Assembly: GCF_012273895.1 (NCBI RefSeq)
Contig: NC_052110.1
Span: forward strand, 5,518,001 to 5,582,000
Direction: 5' to 3'
DNA length: 64,000 bases
Source of the DNA: Zerene cesonia
Lineage: Eukaryota > Arthropoda > Insecta > Lepidoptera > Pieridae
Every line of letters starts with the position of its first letter. Positions within the stretch are counted from its first letter, which is position 1. The notes beneath the pieces are model-generated. The model searched no databases. It was given only the letters and a program-made list of their open reading frames with translations, and was not told where the DNA came from. Position numbers and translations under genes: made by a program. This document shows, in pieces, positions 12,490-23,732 of this stretch.

Positions 12490-12718
12490 CTAACTTTCCT
12501 CCCTGAGCTTTGTTCGCGTAGTAAAGGATAATACAATACCGGGGTTTTCCGCGCATAGTTCCTGATCACGTAGAATTTCCGGGATAAAACTATTCAATAA
12601 CTCTTTTGTGTTTTCAACAATCTCTGTACATAAATTCGCCTAAATCGGTTCAGTCGTTTTGACGAAGAAGAGACAGAGATACAGACAGAATAACTTTCGC
12701 CCTTGTAATATCAGCAAT
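12490..12718 (-). mobile_element. Sister Helitron-like fragment
   Basis: TTTCCGGGATAAAACTATTC, CCTAAATCGGTTCAGTCGTT, CAGACAGAATAACTTTCGC and TTGTAATATCAGCA follow the plan of the Helitron-like families here. The CTAG terminus is missing. It abuts the Lep1 copy at 12721. Confidence 0.55.
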
Positions 12719-12720
12719 AA

Positions 12721-12915
12721 TCCTATCCTACTAATATTATAAATGCCAAAGTTTGTAAGGATGTGTGTGTTTGTTGCTCTTTCACGCAAAAGCTACTGAA
12801 CCTATTGTAATGAAATTTGGTACGTAGACAGCTGGACAACTAGAATAACTACTTTTTATCGCAATATTCCTACGGGATATGGACTTACGCGGGTGAAACC
12901 GCGGGGCGCAGCTAG
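12721..12915 (+). mobile_element. Lep1-type Helitron-like element, full length
   Basis: Begins A|TCCTATCCTACTAATATT and ends CGCGGGGCGCAGCTAG|T with the CGCGGGTGAAACCGCG hairpin. About 10 bases (CATATAGGCA block) are deleted. Confidence 0.92.
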
Positions 12916-13860
12916 TTAATAATAAAGTACTTATAATGTTTTATAGTTCGTTATTAATTTTAATGAACGATGATAACGATCTGACATACTATCTGCCGTA
13001 TAAAGCCCCGAGACAGAAGCAGTTTTTATTTTTCCATCATAAAGCTTTCATTAAACCTGTTTTTTGACAATTTCAACCAGCCAGAAGCAGTTCAGGATTA
13101 CGAACAAAGTACACAAATGTTTCCGTTAATGACTGAAATCTCCCATCTAGTCGGCAGCTGGTTGAACTATTAACGGCAGTCTTGTAGTTTGGTCCTAACG
13201 AGGCTATACATCTAGGAGATCAAGGTACCTATTCTAAAAACAGTTTCTTAGTATTAAGAAGAAAGAATATAAAAGATGGAGAAAATTAAAGACATTTCTT
13301 CCAGCCAATCCACTGTGTACATTTATATCATAAATGATGCCATAGGTTTTGAAGTACATATGTACTGGGTAAATCTTCATATAGATACTTGATTTCCATT
13401 CGTCCGCGTAGTCAAACCAAAAAATAGACAGGTCAAAGTTTTGCTAGTAAAATTCCCGTTCCCCTGGAATTTCTGGGATAAAAATGATCACCCAAAAACA
13501 ATTTATTATCATTGAATCTGACACGTCATTTAAATCTTTGGAAAACTGGTTGGCCAATTCTATTTTCCTAGATCTTAATAATAGGCTTAAATTTGAACGG
13601 CCCCATCAGTTAAAATTTTGTTTGGATTATAATTGGTTTCGAGTTTCCGATAATTAATTTAGAAGTTGTTGAATTAAGGCTTGTTAAATGTTCTGTACTT
13701 TCGTTTCACCGTAGAGGTTTTATTGAATCCCAAATGGAATTCATTATTTTGTAATGAGTTTGTAAATATTTCATTTGTGTTAGAAATAAGGACTTACAAT
13801 TGTCAATTCGGTCGTGGTTCAGGGTTAAGTGATTTTGAAAATTCATTAAAACTTTCTTTT
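12916..13860. other. No gene recognised
   Basis: A possible old Helitron-like fragment lies near 13395-13490 (CCGCGTAGTCAAACC, GGAATTTCTGGGATAAAAAT). Otherwise nothing. Confidence 0.45.
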
Positions 13861-13917
13861 ATGTCATCGTCGGCAATGAAGCTGGTGGGTGGCCTGATGG
13901 TAAGCACTACCACCATG
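13860..13917 (-). mobile_element. SINE-B 3' tail fragment
   Basis: ATGTCATCGTCGGCAATGAA, CTGGTGGGTGGCCTGATGG and AAGCACTACCACCATG are the reverse of the SINE-B 3' end. Confidence 0.75.
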
Positions 13918-14453
13918 TGTATGTACAATTATTATCGACATTACAATACAGGTTAACATTTAATTACAATTTATGTTATGTTACAATTTATAATGGTAGC
14001 AATAAAAATACATGTATTCCATCAAAACAGTTTAACAGGGCACTTAAAAATAAACCATCTTACAATCAAGATAAGAATGAAAGGTAAATAAAAACCGTTC
14101 CACAAAGGGCAAAAGCTCAACTAGGCGGTAAACATAGCGGGGTAGCGAGGCGTGAAACACCCTCATTACCATGAGCTTCTACCTCAAATTTACTTTGGCC
14201 TGAAAAAAATAATTCGGCATTAAGAATGACAGGCTTTGACGGTTGTGTAATATTCAATGTCATTACTACATCGGTTTAGATAGCTTTACAATCTTTGAAT
14301 TGATGTATTTCTTTGTGATTGTTTTTTATCGATAGTTTCAAAGACGACGCGCAAATTTGTAAAGTTGCTTCATCTTAAAATTACTTCTTCTGATTTATTG
14401 ACAGATTCCTCTGACGTCAAGTGATTTTTCTTGATTTATTTAATTTAATTTTG

Positions 14454-14716
14454 AAATGTGGCACAATGGCAGCATAGGGAGAGTACTACACCACCACATA
14501 AAATAGGCGTGAAATAGAAGCAAGAATAGAGGAAGGGGAAACACTGTTTTCCTATGATGAGTAAGCGGGCTGGAGGTTCCTACGCTTTTCCTTACCACTC
14601 CCATTCCATTCCGTCATTCACGTCTTTAATCCTATCCATATCCCTCTGCAAAATGTTCATTTGTTCATGATAACTTACCATTAAACATATCACCAGTTCG
14701 ATTGAACACAGGATAA
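14454..14716 (+). mobile_element. SINE-B, diverged copy
   Basis: AGAGTACTACACCACCACAT, AGGCGTGAAATAGAAGC, GGGCTGGAGGTTCC and CTTTTCCTTACCACTCCC follow the family order. The end is a degraded TTACCATTAAACATATCACC. Confidence 0.65.
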
Positions 14717-14964
14717 AAATAATCAATGTTAGGTATAATATTTTAGCGTCGATTTACTTTGAAGGCGAGAATCCTCACAGGTGCGTAAACAATGTGTAAT
14801 AATATAATTAAGCCGATTAATCACGGCGTGGGTAATATACACCGCGTATATTCTAGTTCATCGTAATGATTAAATAGAATATAATTGATTATTAATAAAA
14901 AAGTGAAAGCACAATGCTCGATACCAACTGATACAATGTATTTTGAATAAAGAAACAATTATTT

Positions 14965-15143
14965 ATCAGAGAGAGAGCACAACACACTTATGAAAAAAAT
15001 TATACAAATAAAAAACAACAAATAGATGAGTACATAGATATAAAATTACACAACAGAAGAAGAATAGCATCAGATATGAGGAGGGTGTCATAGCGACCCT
15101 GACAAAAACTCAGCCTATGCTGCAATGTTAAGAACATTGACAG
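14965..15143 (+). repeat. Dispersed repeat, copy 1 (pair with 49236-49398)
   Basis: Shares with the 49.3-kb copy: ACAAATAAAAAACAACAAAT, GATGAGTACATAGATATAA, GGGTGTCATAGCGACCCTGA and ACTCAGCCTATGCTGCAATG. Same orientation; family unknown, possibly the 3' end of a non-LTR element. Strand is arbitrary. Confidence 0.7.
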
Positions 15144-15510
15144 CGCTGTTTTTCAGTGCCCCCTTTATAATCTAAGGTTTTCTCCTCTCTTTCTTATTGA
15201 TAGTTATACAATTAATTTGCATTCAATTCAATCTCAAAAACAACGGCTAAGTCTATGTCTAAACTAAAAAGTAAGGTGAGTCTGGGCTTAAGTTTGGCAC
15301 ATTCTCGGTATGCCTATATGCCAATAACAGCACAGAGGCATAATTTATTATACGAGTATTAAAGATATCTGATATCTGAGATTTTAATCGCACTGTAACC
15401 GGAATTTAAAGTGGGTGCTCGTATAGATTTTGCTAGAATGTTCGTTTCTGAATCGGTTTGGTCATCCGAGACTCTGCAAGTTTCACGTGGAAAATTCTTA
15501 CCAAATAGTA

Positions 15511-15724
15511 ACTGCGCCCCGCGGTTTCGACTGTGTAAGTCTGTATCCCGTAGGAATATCGGGACAAAAAGTTGCCTATGTGTTATTCCAGTTGTCCAGC
15601 TATCTACGTACCAAATTTCATTGCAATCGGTTCAGTAGTAACAAACATTCACACATACATACATACATCCTTCTACTTACATACATACTACTTACAAACT
15701 TCCGCGTTTATAATATAAGTAGGA
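15511..15724 (-). mobile_element. Lep1-type Helitron-like element with tandem CATA insert
   Basis: Reverse copy from CTGCGCCCCGCGGTTTC to ATAATATAAGTAGGA. The CACACA region is expanded into repeated ACATACATACATCCTTCTAC-like units. The terminal CTAG is mutated. Confidence 0.85.
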
Positions 15725-16554
15725 TCTTAATACCATGCTTATATTATAAATGCAACAGTTTTTTAATTATTTGTCTATTTCTACATCATATCGGAGTTGT
15801 TTTGTGATATGGTTTTTTTGTTTGGAGATAGTTAGGAAGCTGGAGTGACAGAAGCGATTTTCTAATACGGTGTCTGGTGATAGCAAGAAGGTCAGAGATT
15901 GATGATACTTATTATCGATATCGATATATTATATATTATTATAACATCACATTACCATGGGAATTTTCTTTCACTATGCGGGCGATGCCGGGTGTAAAGC
16001 TAGCTGCTAACTCGAGAGTCAATGAGATAATGTTATTAAATCGGAAATGAAAAACATAATTATTGGACAGTTAATAATCCTGTTTTGATAGATTAATTGT
16101 TTTATAAATTAAAGGCTTTACGTATTTTTCAAACACAAGTTAATACTCGATTTGTTTTATTTAAAGGGCTGTTTAATCTAAACATACTATTGATATGTCA
16201 CTAATAACAAATGAATATGATAAGCTATTGTAAATGACAGTTAATTATGACTTAACCACACTCCATCACGTCACCGGGGATGGAAAAGGGCTCATTGGGT
16301 TCGAGATATTTCCAATATTACAAATAATTACAGCGATTATTCAAATGTATTGATGGTAAATATTAAATAATAAAAGTATATTACTCGAAATTAAACACTT
16401 TAAATGGTTTTTAATCATGTTATTTTAACAGATTTAATAAAAATATAATTAATAACAATAATTAAAAACAACTAAATATTAATAGTTTATTAACATGTTG
16501 AAAACGTGAATTATTTAAAACGTTTGACATTTTCTACAGCCTGGAGTTAAGCTC
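15725..16554. other. No gene recognised; one Helitron-like tail
   Basis: CACTATGCGGGCGATGCC followed by AAAGCTAG near 15975-16008 resembles a Helitron 3' end. The rest is AT-rich. Confidence 0.45.
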
Positions 16555-16646
16555 GCTCGCCGAGCCAAGCCAAGCTCGACGGGTCTCAAACCCTCGACTT
16601 TTCACTTTGAGTCCAAGATCCTAACTACTGAGCCGCCACTGCTCTA
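16555..16646 (-). mobile_element. tRNA-SINE head fragment
   Basis: On the minus strand it reads AGTGGCGGCTCAGTAGTTAGG, then GGTTTGAGACCC. These correspond to the A and B boxes of the SINE at 43.8 kb (GTGGCTCAGTGG, GATTCGAGACC). No tail is seen. Confidence 0.75.
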
Positions 16647-16721
16647 TAGATACAGAAAAATGATAAACATAAATCAATTTTGTAAAGCCATCTGAAAGTA
16701 CTACCATTTTTATTACACAAT

Positions 16722-16902
16722 CAGCTGGACGCCCCGGCTTCGCCCGGGTAGTCATTTATATTAATTGAATTAATAATAAACTATCCTACCTTTTAAGTTG
16801 GATAAAACTGTACAAGGTGTGCATTTGATTAAAATCGGTCGAGTAGTTTAGGAGTCCATTGCGGAAAAACAACGTGATACATAATTTATATATATTAAGA
16901 TA
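16722..16902 (-). mobile_element. Sister Helitron-like element (GGCGAAGCCGGGGCG end)
   Basis: AGCTGGACGCCCCGGCTTCG, CCGGGTAGTCATTTAT, AAAATCGGTCGAGTAGTTTA and a terminal TATATATTAAGAT give a complete but diverged reverse-strand copy. Confidence 0.65.
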
Positions 16903-17198
16903 AATAAAAACATTTTGCTATCGGGTTTACTCTCATATTACAAAGTGATGGACATTTTGTTGGTAAATTTATGCCGTACGATGACAGGCATTTTTCTCCT
17001 ATATAGTGTATGTCACTATCTCGCCCATAAACTATCTCTCTTATTATCGCGCAGCTCTGTGGCTACAGTATTTAAAATAACGATATTACTTCATATTTTT
17101 GCCCATACACATTTTTGTTTCTTTCTGCACAAAAACCATATAAATTTTACTAAATGGCGTCCTTATCTATCAGCCATTATATCCCATAATATAATCCT

Positions 17199-17345
17199 TA
17201 CTAATATTATAAAGGTGAAAGTAATTTAATCATTTGTCTGTCTCTTCACGTTTAAACTACTGACTTATTCGGATGAAATTTGGTGCACAGATAGTTTGAG
17301 GTCCGAGAAAGGACTATTAACAGTTTTCATCCCAGAAATCGTTTC
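17199..17345 (+). mobile_element. Sister Helitron-like 5' fragment
   Basis: CCTTACTAATATTATAAAGG, GATGAAATTTGGTGCACAGA, TAGTTTGAGGTCCGAGAAAG and TCATCCCAGAAATCG. The same arrangement is seen at 34855-34990 and 48645-48868. No CTAG end here. Confidence 0.6.
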
Positions 17346-17513
17346 GGCCAGTAAAAAATTATCAGATTACAAAAACAATAATAAATACAGTCCAATTGTG
17401 GAAAATTTTGTGAAAAAGAACATGTCATGAAAATTTGTAATTGATATAAAATTAAAATCGGAACGAATTCAATATTTTGTTAATTATTTAGAGCATATTA
17501 TAATCTATACTAA

Positions 17514-17664
17514 TATTATAAAGCTGAAGAGTTCGCTTGTTTGTTTGAACGCCCTAATCTCAGGAACTACTGGTCTGATTTGAAAAATTCTTTCAGTGTT
17601 GGATAGCCCATTTATCGAGGAAGGATATATGTGCAACACGGGCGAAGCCGGGGCGGACCACAAG
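17514..17664 (+). mobile_element. Helitron-like family 2, full-length copy
   Basis: A|TCTATACTAATATTATAAAG, TCTCAGGAACTACTGGTCTG, GATAGCCCATTTATCGAGG and CGGGCGAAGCCGGGGCGGAC. The last is a hairpin plus terminus analogous to Lep1, but CTAG has decayed to CAAG. Confidence 0.8.
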
Positions 17665-18263
17665 TATTATATAATTATAAAAAAAATATTATTTATGTGC
17701 CGTAGCATAATATAATGTATCTTATACATGAAAACAAAAATTGCCTTTTAATTTTGTATACGCATAGTTCGGATGCAATGATGATAGCAAAATCATAGTA
17801 ACAACATTTTTAATCTTATGTTTGTTAATTTGTATGTTTGTAAATCAATTAAGTAGTTAAGATAGATTCTCTGTTGTTTCTCGAGTTAATCTGGGAACGG
17901 GGTTTGATTAAATAAGTTTTGTTAATAAACTACTTTAAGTCGGTTTCTAATTAAGCTCTAGATTAAAATCTTATGTCCAGACTTGCTTCAGCGCGTCTCA
18001 TTCTCGTATAATTCAATTTATAATATTACAATTATAAATTCATATGTAGCTAATTAAGTACGAATTAAATTTTAGTAAACTATACCATTACGAAATTAAA
18101 ACTCAACCTTCCTCTACAAATTTTACATGGAAAAATGATCAAATACCCTTTCATGATATTTTTTAATCACCAGGTATGTATTTATAAAACAGTTAAACAA
18201 TTTCCTTTCGTATAAGTTAAAATTTCATAGTTTCCATAAAAAAAGTGTTTCAAGCCACACTCA

Positions 18264-18713
18264 TCCTATCCTATCCTACTATATCCAGTAGGATAGTAGG
18301 AATAGTAGGATAGTAATCCAACTATCCTATCCTATTAATTTTATAAATGCGAAAGTTTATGAGGATGTGTGTGTGTGTGTTTGTTACTCTTTCACGCTAA
18401 AATTATTGAACACATTGCAATGAAATTTGGTACGTAGACAGCTGGACAACTAGAATAAGTCATAGGCAACTTTTATTCCAATATTCCTACGGGATGCAGA
18501 CTTTTCTTTTTTTTTTATGTGATAAAGCAGGCAAGCGAGCAGACGGGTTACCTGATGTTAACTGCTCCGCGTTGCCCAGTTACACCCACAATACCAGGGC
18601 TATGATGTGTGTGTTGCCGGCCTTTAAGAAAAGAGTAAGCTCTTTTCTTTAAGGTCCCCATATCGTCAACGTTGGGAAACACTTACGCGTGTGTAACCGC
18701 AGGGCGAAGCTAG
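18264..18713 (+). mobile_element. Lep1-type Helitron-like element split by a nested insertion
   Basis: Lep1 runs from a reiterated, partly inverted TCCTATCCTACTA region (18264-18340) to GGGATGCAGACTT at 18504. It resumes at ACTTACGCGTGTG (18681) and ends GGCGAAGCTAG|T. The interruption duplicates ACTT, so the nested insert is younger than the Helitron. Confidence 0.88.
18505..18680 (-). mobile_element. Non-LTR/SINE tail inserted into Lep1
   Basis: On the minus strand it contains CATCAGGTAACCCGTCTGC, TCGCTTGCCTGCTTTATCAC and then an A-rich tail. This is the usual form of lepidopteran non-LTR 3' ends. GCCGGCCTTTAAGAAAAGAG lies further 5'. ACTT flanks both sides. Confidence 0.8.
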
Positions 18714-19073
18714 TGAGTTATATATGTTTAATTCGCACACAAACATCAACGTTTTATCCCATACAGAGCCATTGCTCCTTACATAATCGCTATCATATAA
18801 TTAATCAGACTAGTGAGAACATCCCTTCCTCGAACGAATTTATCAGATAAGATAACACCGGAATTCGTGTTGAAAGGCGGAATTATTGTGGCCCATTAAT
18901 CCATTAAACACCCAGGCTTATGTCAGTATGAATTATGAAAATTTCATGAAATGGATCATAAGGTAATGAGCCGGGGAAGGGGATAAACCCTTGGTTAAGA
19001 TCTCATCCTCGCAATGGCCTGTTGTTTGTTCATTTGAATATTTCTATGAGTAATTTTTGCTAATATTTTAAAT

Positions 19074-19252
19074 TAGCTGCGCCCGTCCGTATCCCGTTGG
19101 GATATTAGGATATAAAGTTGTCTATATGTTATTCCGGTTGTCCAGCTATCTACTTACCGCAATTTCATTGCAATCGTTTCAGTAGTTTTTGCGTGTATCA
19201 GTAACAAACACACACATCCTTACAAACTTTCGCATTTATAATATTAGTAGAA
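19074..19252 (-). mobile_element. Lep1-type Helitron-like element lacking its hairpin
   Basis: Reverse copy (TAGCTGCGCCCGTCCGTATC to TAATATTAGTAGAA). The segment carrying the CGCGGTTTCACCCGCG hairpin is deleted between GCGCCC and GTCCGTAT. Confidence 0.88.
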
Positions 19253-19799
19253 TTCCATAATATATATACTATGTATGTATATATGTATTTCACGCATATT
19301 CAAAGTTGAAGTTTCGAAAAAAAGCAGCAATACGCACAGAATATTTCAAGTAGTCAATGACAATTCAACATCTAAAGTTCAATTATTCGCCATTTCAAAG
19401 ATACGTTGGTAAAACTGTAGTCAGTTGATAACATCAGACAGTCACAAAGACTATTAACAAAGTGTGGGTAGTTGGGTAATACATTGAAAAAACACCGCTT
19501 CAAGATGCAAGAGTTTGATAATCCGTTCAAGTAGAAATTTCAACCTTCTAATGAAAGGAATGAATTTTGACCTTTTCAGTACCACGGAACATCAATTAAA
19601 AAAACATATGGGTAATGCCTTTTTCAAGCATTGAATCTGCGGGATTATAATTCAAACGACGTTTAATTACATTATAATGCACAATGAAACGTAAAACGAA
19701 TACATGTGAAAACTTGTAATTGGCCTTATTCTCTTTTTTCATTTTACTACAACTGTACTTATAGCTGTAAGTTTTCTTTTTATTAAATAAATAAATAAG
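19253..19799. other. No gene recognised
   Basis: AT-rich; a short ATATGTAT-like run at about 19260-19290. Nothing identified. Confidence 0.5.
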
Positions 19800-19802
19800 T
19801 TA

Positions 19803-19985
19803 TGAAAAGCGACATGTATCCTTTTCCCTACCCTTCCAGTACATTCCTTCATTCCTGTCGACAATCCTTTCCTTATTTCTTACTCCTTAATAACGAGAAA
19901 TGCATTTACAGACCTCACCTTTGCACACGTGGGCGTTGGTGATCGCGATCCGGCGAATCACCAGCTTAGTTGCCAGCTTTAGAAC
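19803..19985 (+). mobile_element. SINE-B 3' portion
   Basis: CATGTATCCTTTTCCCTACC, TTCCAGTACATTCCTTCATT, then GGGCGTTGGTGATCGCGATC and GGCGAATCACCAGCTTAG match the 3' half of the family. Confidence 0.7.
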
Positions 19986-20394
19986 TAAAGAGTGATTTAA
20001 GAGGTAATTATATGTATATGAATAATATAGTATAATTTATGTAGTTTCAGCATCGCATCCGTGCGAAGCTATTTGCTGTTTTTTAAATCCTTTTTTTTTT
20101 GCCAAATTGGGGCAAACAGACCTCCAACTTAATTAAGATGGGTCGACATCAGAGTGACGACGCATCAGTCTTAGTTAAGTTTTTAACGTACGTATTTGTG
20201 TGTCTGATAAAGGCTACAACAAAATAAATAAATAACTCATTAAAATCTACAAGAAACAATTTATTATAATGAAAAACATTATGTCATGACAGGTTAATTT
20301 ACTAATAAACAATTACAGCAGGATTGCGTTTAAACGAAAACGATCTGATTAAGTTAATCGTTTCTTATAATAGCTTTATTATTTTGTATTACAG

Positions 20395-20545
20395 TTTTTA
20401 GATCCGTACCCAAACCGACTCGATCTATTGGGGTACTATTTCTTGGCTACAGAACTATGTGTGTCTATCTGTTTGTGTGTCCGTATCATTCATCAAGCTA
20501 TATCTCATGAACTGTGATAGTAAGACAGTTGAAATTGTCGTATTA
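20395..20545 (-). repeat. Dispersed repeat related to 27997-28140 and 59935-60080
   Basis: GATCCGTACCCAAACCGACT, GTGTGTCTATCTGTTTGTGTG, ATCTCATGAACTGTGATAG and AAGACAGTTGAAATT. The other copies share the CCGTACCC, TCTGTCTGTCCGTCTGTC and ACCGTGATAGTATGACA blocks. Confidence 0.6.
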
Positions 20546-21020
20546 TATAGCCGCAACAATGATGTTTCATGTTATCAATTCGGCCATTACAACAACTTGT
20601 AATTATGATAATAAATCGAGCATGAGCAACAGTTGGTACTGTCACAAAACGGTTGGGTGACCTTTGATGGGTGACGAAGGTTAAATATAAATAATAGATA
20701 GGAACCTTAATTGTCGCGAATCAGACTCCCACTTAACCGATTTTTTAGCAATGTTGGTTTATGATATTTCGAGGCAACCGCTTTCATTGTTTCAATTTTA
20801 TAGAAAGCTTAGGCGGCCAACTTGGTACATTTATGATTAACAATGAATTGAAAATATTTATATTACACTATTCATGCCACGCGATTTACCCACGAAAGAA
20901 AAAGCTGGCAAATGCTAGTATTTTATTGCTTATGGTCCTGGTAGAAAAGCTACATCTTTGCCAAGTAGCATCAAAATCCGTCAAACAGTTTTCGCATGTA
21001 CATACATACATATGCATACA

Positions 21021-21083
21021 CATACATACACCTAGGTAGCTAGTTACTATTATATTGTAACTAGCTACCTAGGTGTATGTATG
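21021..21083. repeat. Perfect 27-bp hairpin
   Basis: Arms 21021-21047 and 21057-21083 are exact reverse complements around a 9-base A/T loop. Each arm contains CACCTAGGTAGCTAGTTAC or its complement. It adjoins a CATA/TATA-rich region and a Helitron-like fragment (AAAATCCGTCAAACAGTTTT). Confidence 0.9.
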
Positions 21084-21124
21084 GTATATATATGTATGGT
21101 ATATATATATAGGTGTATATATGT

Positions 21125-21270
21125 AGTGCCCCAAACCCCAAGAAAATCAACATTATAGCAGCATGGGAAATCCACAGACCCGTCTTATTCCCTTACCCTT
21201 TCCACTTCATTCTCTCTCTCTCATCAATCCTTACGGTAAATCACCAGCTCTGTAGTCGATTATGACATAA
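21125..21270 (+). mobile_element. SINE-B-like remnant
   Basis: CTTATTCCCTTACCCTTTCC, then AAATCACCAGCTCTGTAGTC and ATTATGACATAAAAA match the middle and end of SINE-B; heavily deleted. Confidence 0.5.
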
Positions 21271-21387
21271 AAACATAAGAATAAATAATTAATCAACTAG
21301 AAAGAATAATAGGCTATCCACTTTGGTCTTTAAATCTCGTCTGTTGGTGACCTTGATATACTTACTATATTATTTATAGTTGATATA

Positions 21388-21390
<3 letters not shown>

Positions 21391-21466
<76 letters not shown>
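21391..21466. repeat. (AT)n microsatellite
   Basis: About 76 bases of uninterrupted TA dinucleotide. Confidence 0.97.
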
Positions 21467-21468
<2 letters not shown>

Positions 21469-21930
21469 TCTTTAAAAATTACCTAAAATAGATAGAATAA
21501 ATACAAGATTCTGAAATGCATAGACATTTTTCAAACAACTTCTGTTATATTGACATATTTGACATATTTCCCAACTGTGTGATATTCGGCAGTAACTCAG
21601 GATCTATCTACTATTAGCTACATCTAAACAAAAGCTCGCAAAACTCAGTGGTAAAAAAATAAACACGTACAGATGCTGGCTAAGTGGAATAAATTTCTTT
21701 CTCGGTACTAAAATAAGCTCTAAACATTGCTACTGTTTCACTTATCGCGACCGAGTTTCATCTTGAATTATGCAATACTCCGTTCTCTTCCTTGGAAATC
21801 TTTACGGAGATGGTTTATGGAAAATATTTTCATTGAAAGTAAAGTGGGTGTCTTGATGTACTGGGTATTTTATAACGCAAATGTGTAACGTGTATTTTGA
21901 TTTAATTCGATGCTAGAACCATATTTCCTA

Positions 21931-22134
21931 CTAGCTGCGCCCCGCGGTTTCACCTGCGCAAGTCCGTATCCCGTAAGAATATCGGAATAAAAAGTTGCCT
22001 ATATGTTATTCCAGTTTTCCAGCTGTCTACAAAAAAATTTCATTGCAATCGGTTTAGTAGTTTTTGCGTGAAAGAGCAACAAACATACACACACACATCC
22101 TTACAAACTCGCATTTATAATAATATTAGTAGGA
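21931..22134 (-). mobile_element. Lep1-type Helitron-like element, full length
   Basis: Reverse copy from CTAGCTGCGCCCCGCGG to TAATATTAGTAGGA, with minor changes (CTACAAAAAAATTTCATTGC). Confidence 0.93.
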
Positions 22135-22854
22135 TATGTATCATGTTTCGTTTTCAGTTTGAGACGTTTTTTTCGTCTCTTCAGAAAGTCGATATCATAG
22201 TAGGGGAGTCTAAGAGGGGGTTTTGGAATTTACTCGAGCGCGTCAGATTAATATAAGCTAAGATAGAAAGTACGAGCAGATAAAATTGGTAGGTGCGCTA
22301 TATGGATAATTCAATAATTAAATTAGTTCACGCTCAAATCGTTAGATACTCTTAATAGGTTGACGTTCGAAGAAATCCACATTTAGCTTCTTGGCCTTAT
22401 ACTTCGAATCTTGGCTGATCTCAATTCGGTCACTGTTTACGAAAATTCGTCAGATGGCCTATTAAATGATACAATATTCAAACTCACTGTTCATAAATTA
22501 TTAATCCGTTATATTTTATCATAACCTATCGCAAATATCCAAGAAACAATTACACCTAGAAGGATTTTAATGAACGTAAATTTTCATCAAGAACATGCAC
22601 TCTATCAAGCATATATTCAATATCCGCGCATTATAAACCGCAGAATAACGGTCGAGAATTAATAAAATCATAATATTCCGGTATTAATTACGTTCTACGA
22701 TAGTTTGCGAAATTGAATTCAATTTGCTTTGTTCATGTAGCATAGTTTTAGCTCAAACCGGTAAGGGAGAATTACACGCGCTATCTAGCTGAAATTGCTG
22801 TTGGTTGTATTAGATAAATGGTTATTATAAATGCACTTCAGTTTGTATGTACGA
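22135..22854. other. No gene recognised
   Basis: AT-rich sequence; a 62-codon open frame overlaps the Lep1 end and has no coding character. Confidence 0.45.
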
Positions 22855-23005
22855 CTAGCATTCCGCCCGCGGTTTAGTCCGTGTTGTCAAAGAGAAAGGT
22901 AGGCAAAACTCAGGGCTTTCCGCAATTTTCCCGTCTCGTTCTTGGGTTCCAAACTATATGTGTATCAAATATAATTCTATCGGTCCAGTAAATATATCTA
23001 TATGC
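22855..23005 (-). mobile_element. Sister Helitron-like 3' end
   Basis: CTAGCATTCCGCCCGCGG, TTTCCGCAATTTTCCCGTC and ATTCTATCGGTCCAGTAAAT give a CTAG terminus plus the degenerate 'costly frame' of these families, on the minus strand. Confidence 0.6.
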
Positions 23006-23063
23006 CTATACTAATATATTATTCTAATTAATTACCTGTACTAAATATATTATTGTATCTGTT

Positions 23064-23220
23064 GTACCAATTACATAAAACTGAAGCGATTGTTTGTTTG
23101 AATATATGAATCCCAGGAAATAGTCGAAAAATTTCAACAATTATTTCATCATTGGTTAAACATGTTATCAGTACTACAGAGCATAAACATACCACGAGTG
23201 AAACCAGGATGAACCGCTAG
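23064..23220 (+). mobile_element. Helitron-like family 2, diverged copy
   Basis: TAAAACTGAAGCGATTGTTTG, ATCCCAGGAAATAGTCGAAA, ACCACGAGTGAAACCAGG and ATGAACCGCTAG|T align with the family at 17.5 and 59.7 kb. Confidence 0.65.
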
Positions 23221-23732
23221 TTCTATCATAAGTAACTAGAACCTATGAAATATAACCGTCATAAAATTTCTTTTTGTGCAACAAAATTTTATACTCCTTC
23301 CGATTATTTCGATTGATATACTAAAAATGTAGTTTCTGTTTATCGAACTGATATACTGTATAGTAAAACATTGCCCAAAACTTTCGTTTGACATCTAAAC
23401 TCATGATATTAAGTTCGTTCTTATTCAAAAAAGACCCTTTTTGAATTTATCCCTTTCGATACACAAGACATTTAAATATAGTTATATAAATAATATTATA
23501 CTTTAGCAACATTCTATAGATGACGTATGCTGTCTCAGCATATGCCTAGATTACCCTCCCACAGTCTCAGTCTATTTGACATAATTTAGTTTATCAGTCA
23601 ATTCAAGAAAAATAAGTCATTAGATTATAGTCTAACACGAAGTTATATACTGTCGAAGAATTTCGCAACATTTGCTTTCAATATAACGCACTTTAGTATT
23701 TTCTTGTGTTTGATTTTACGCGAGTATTATAC

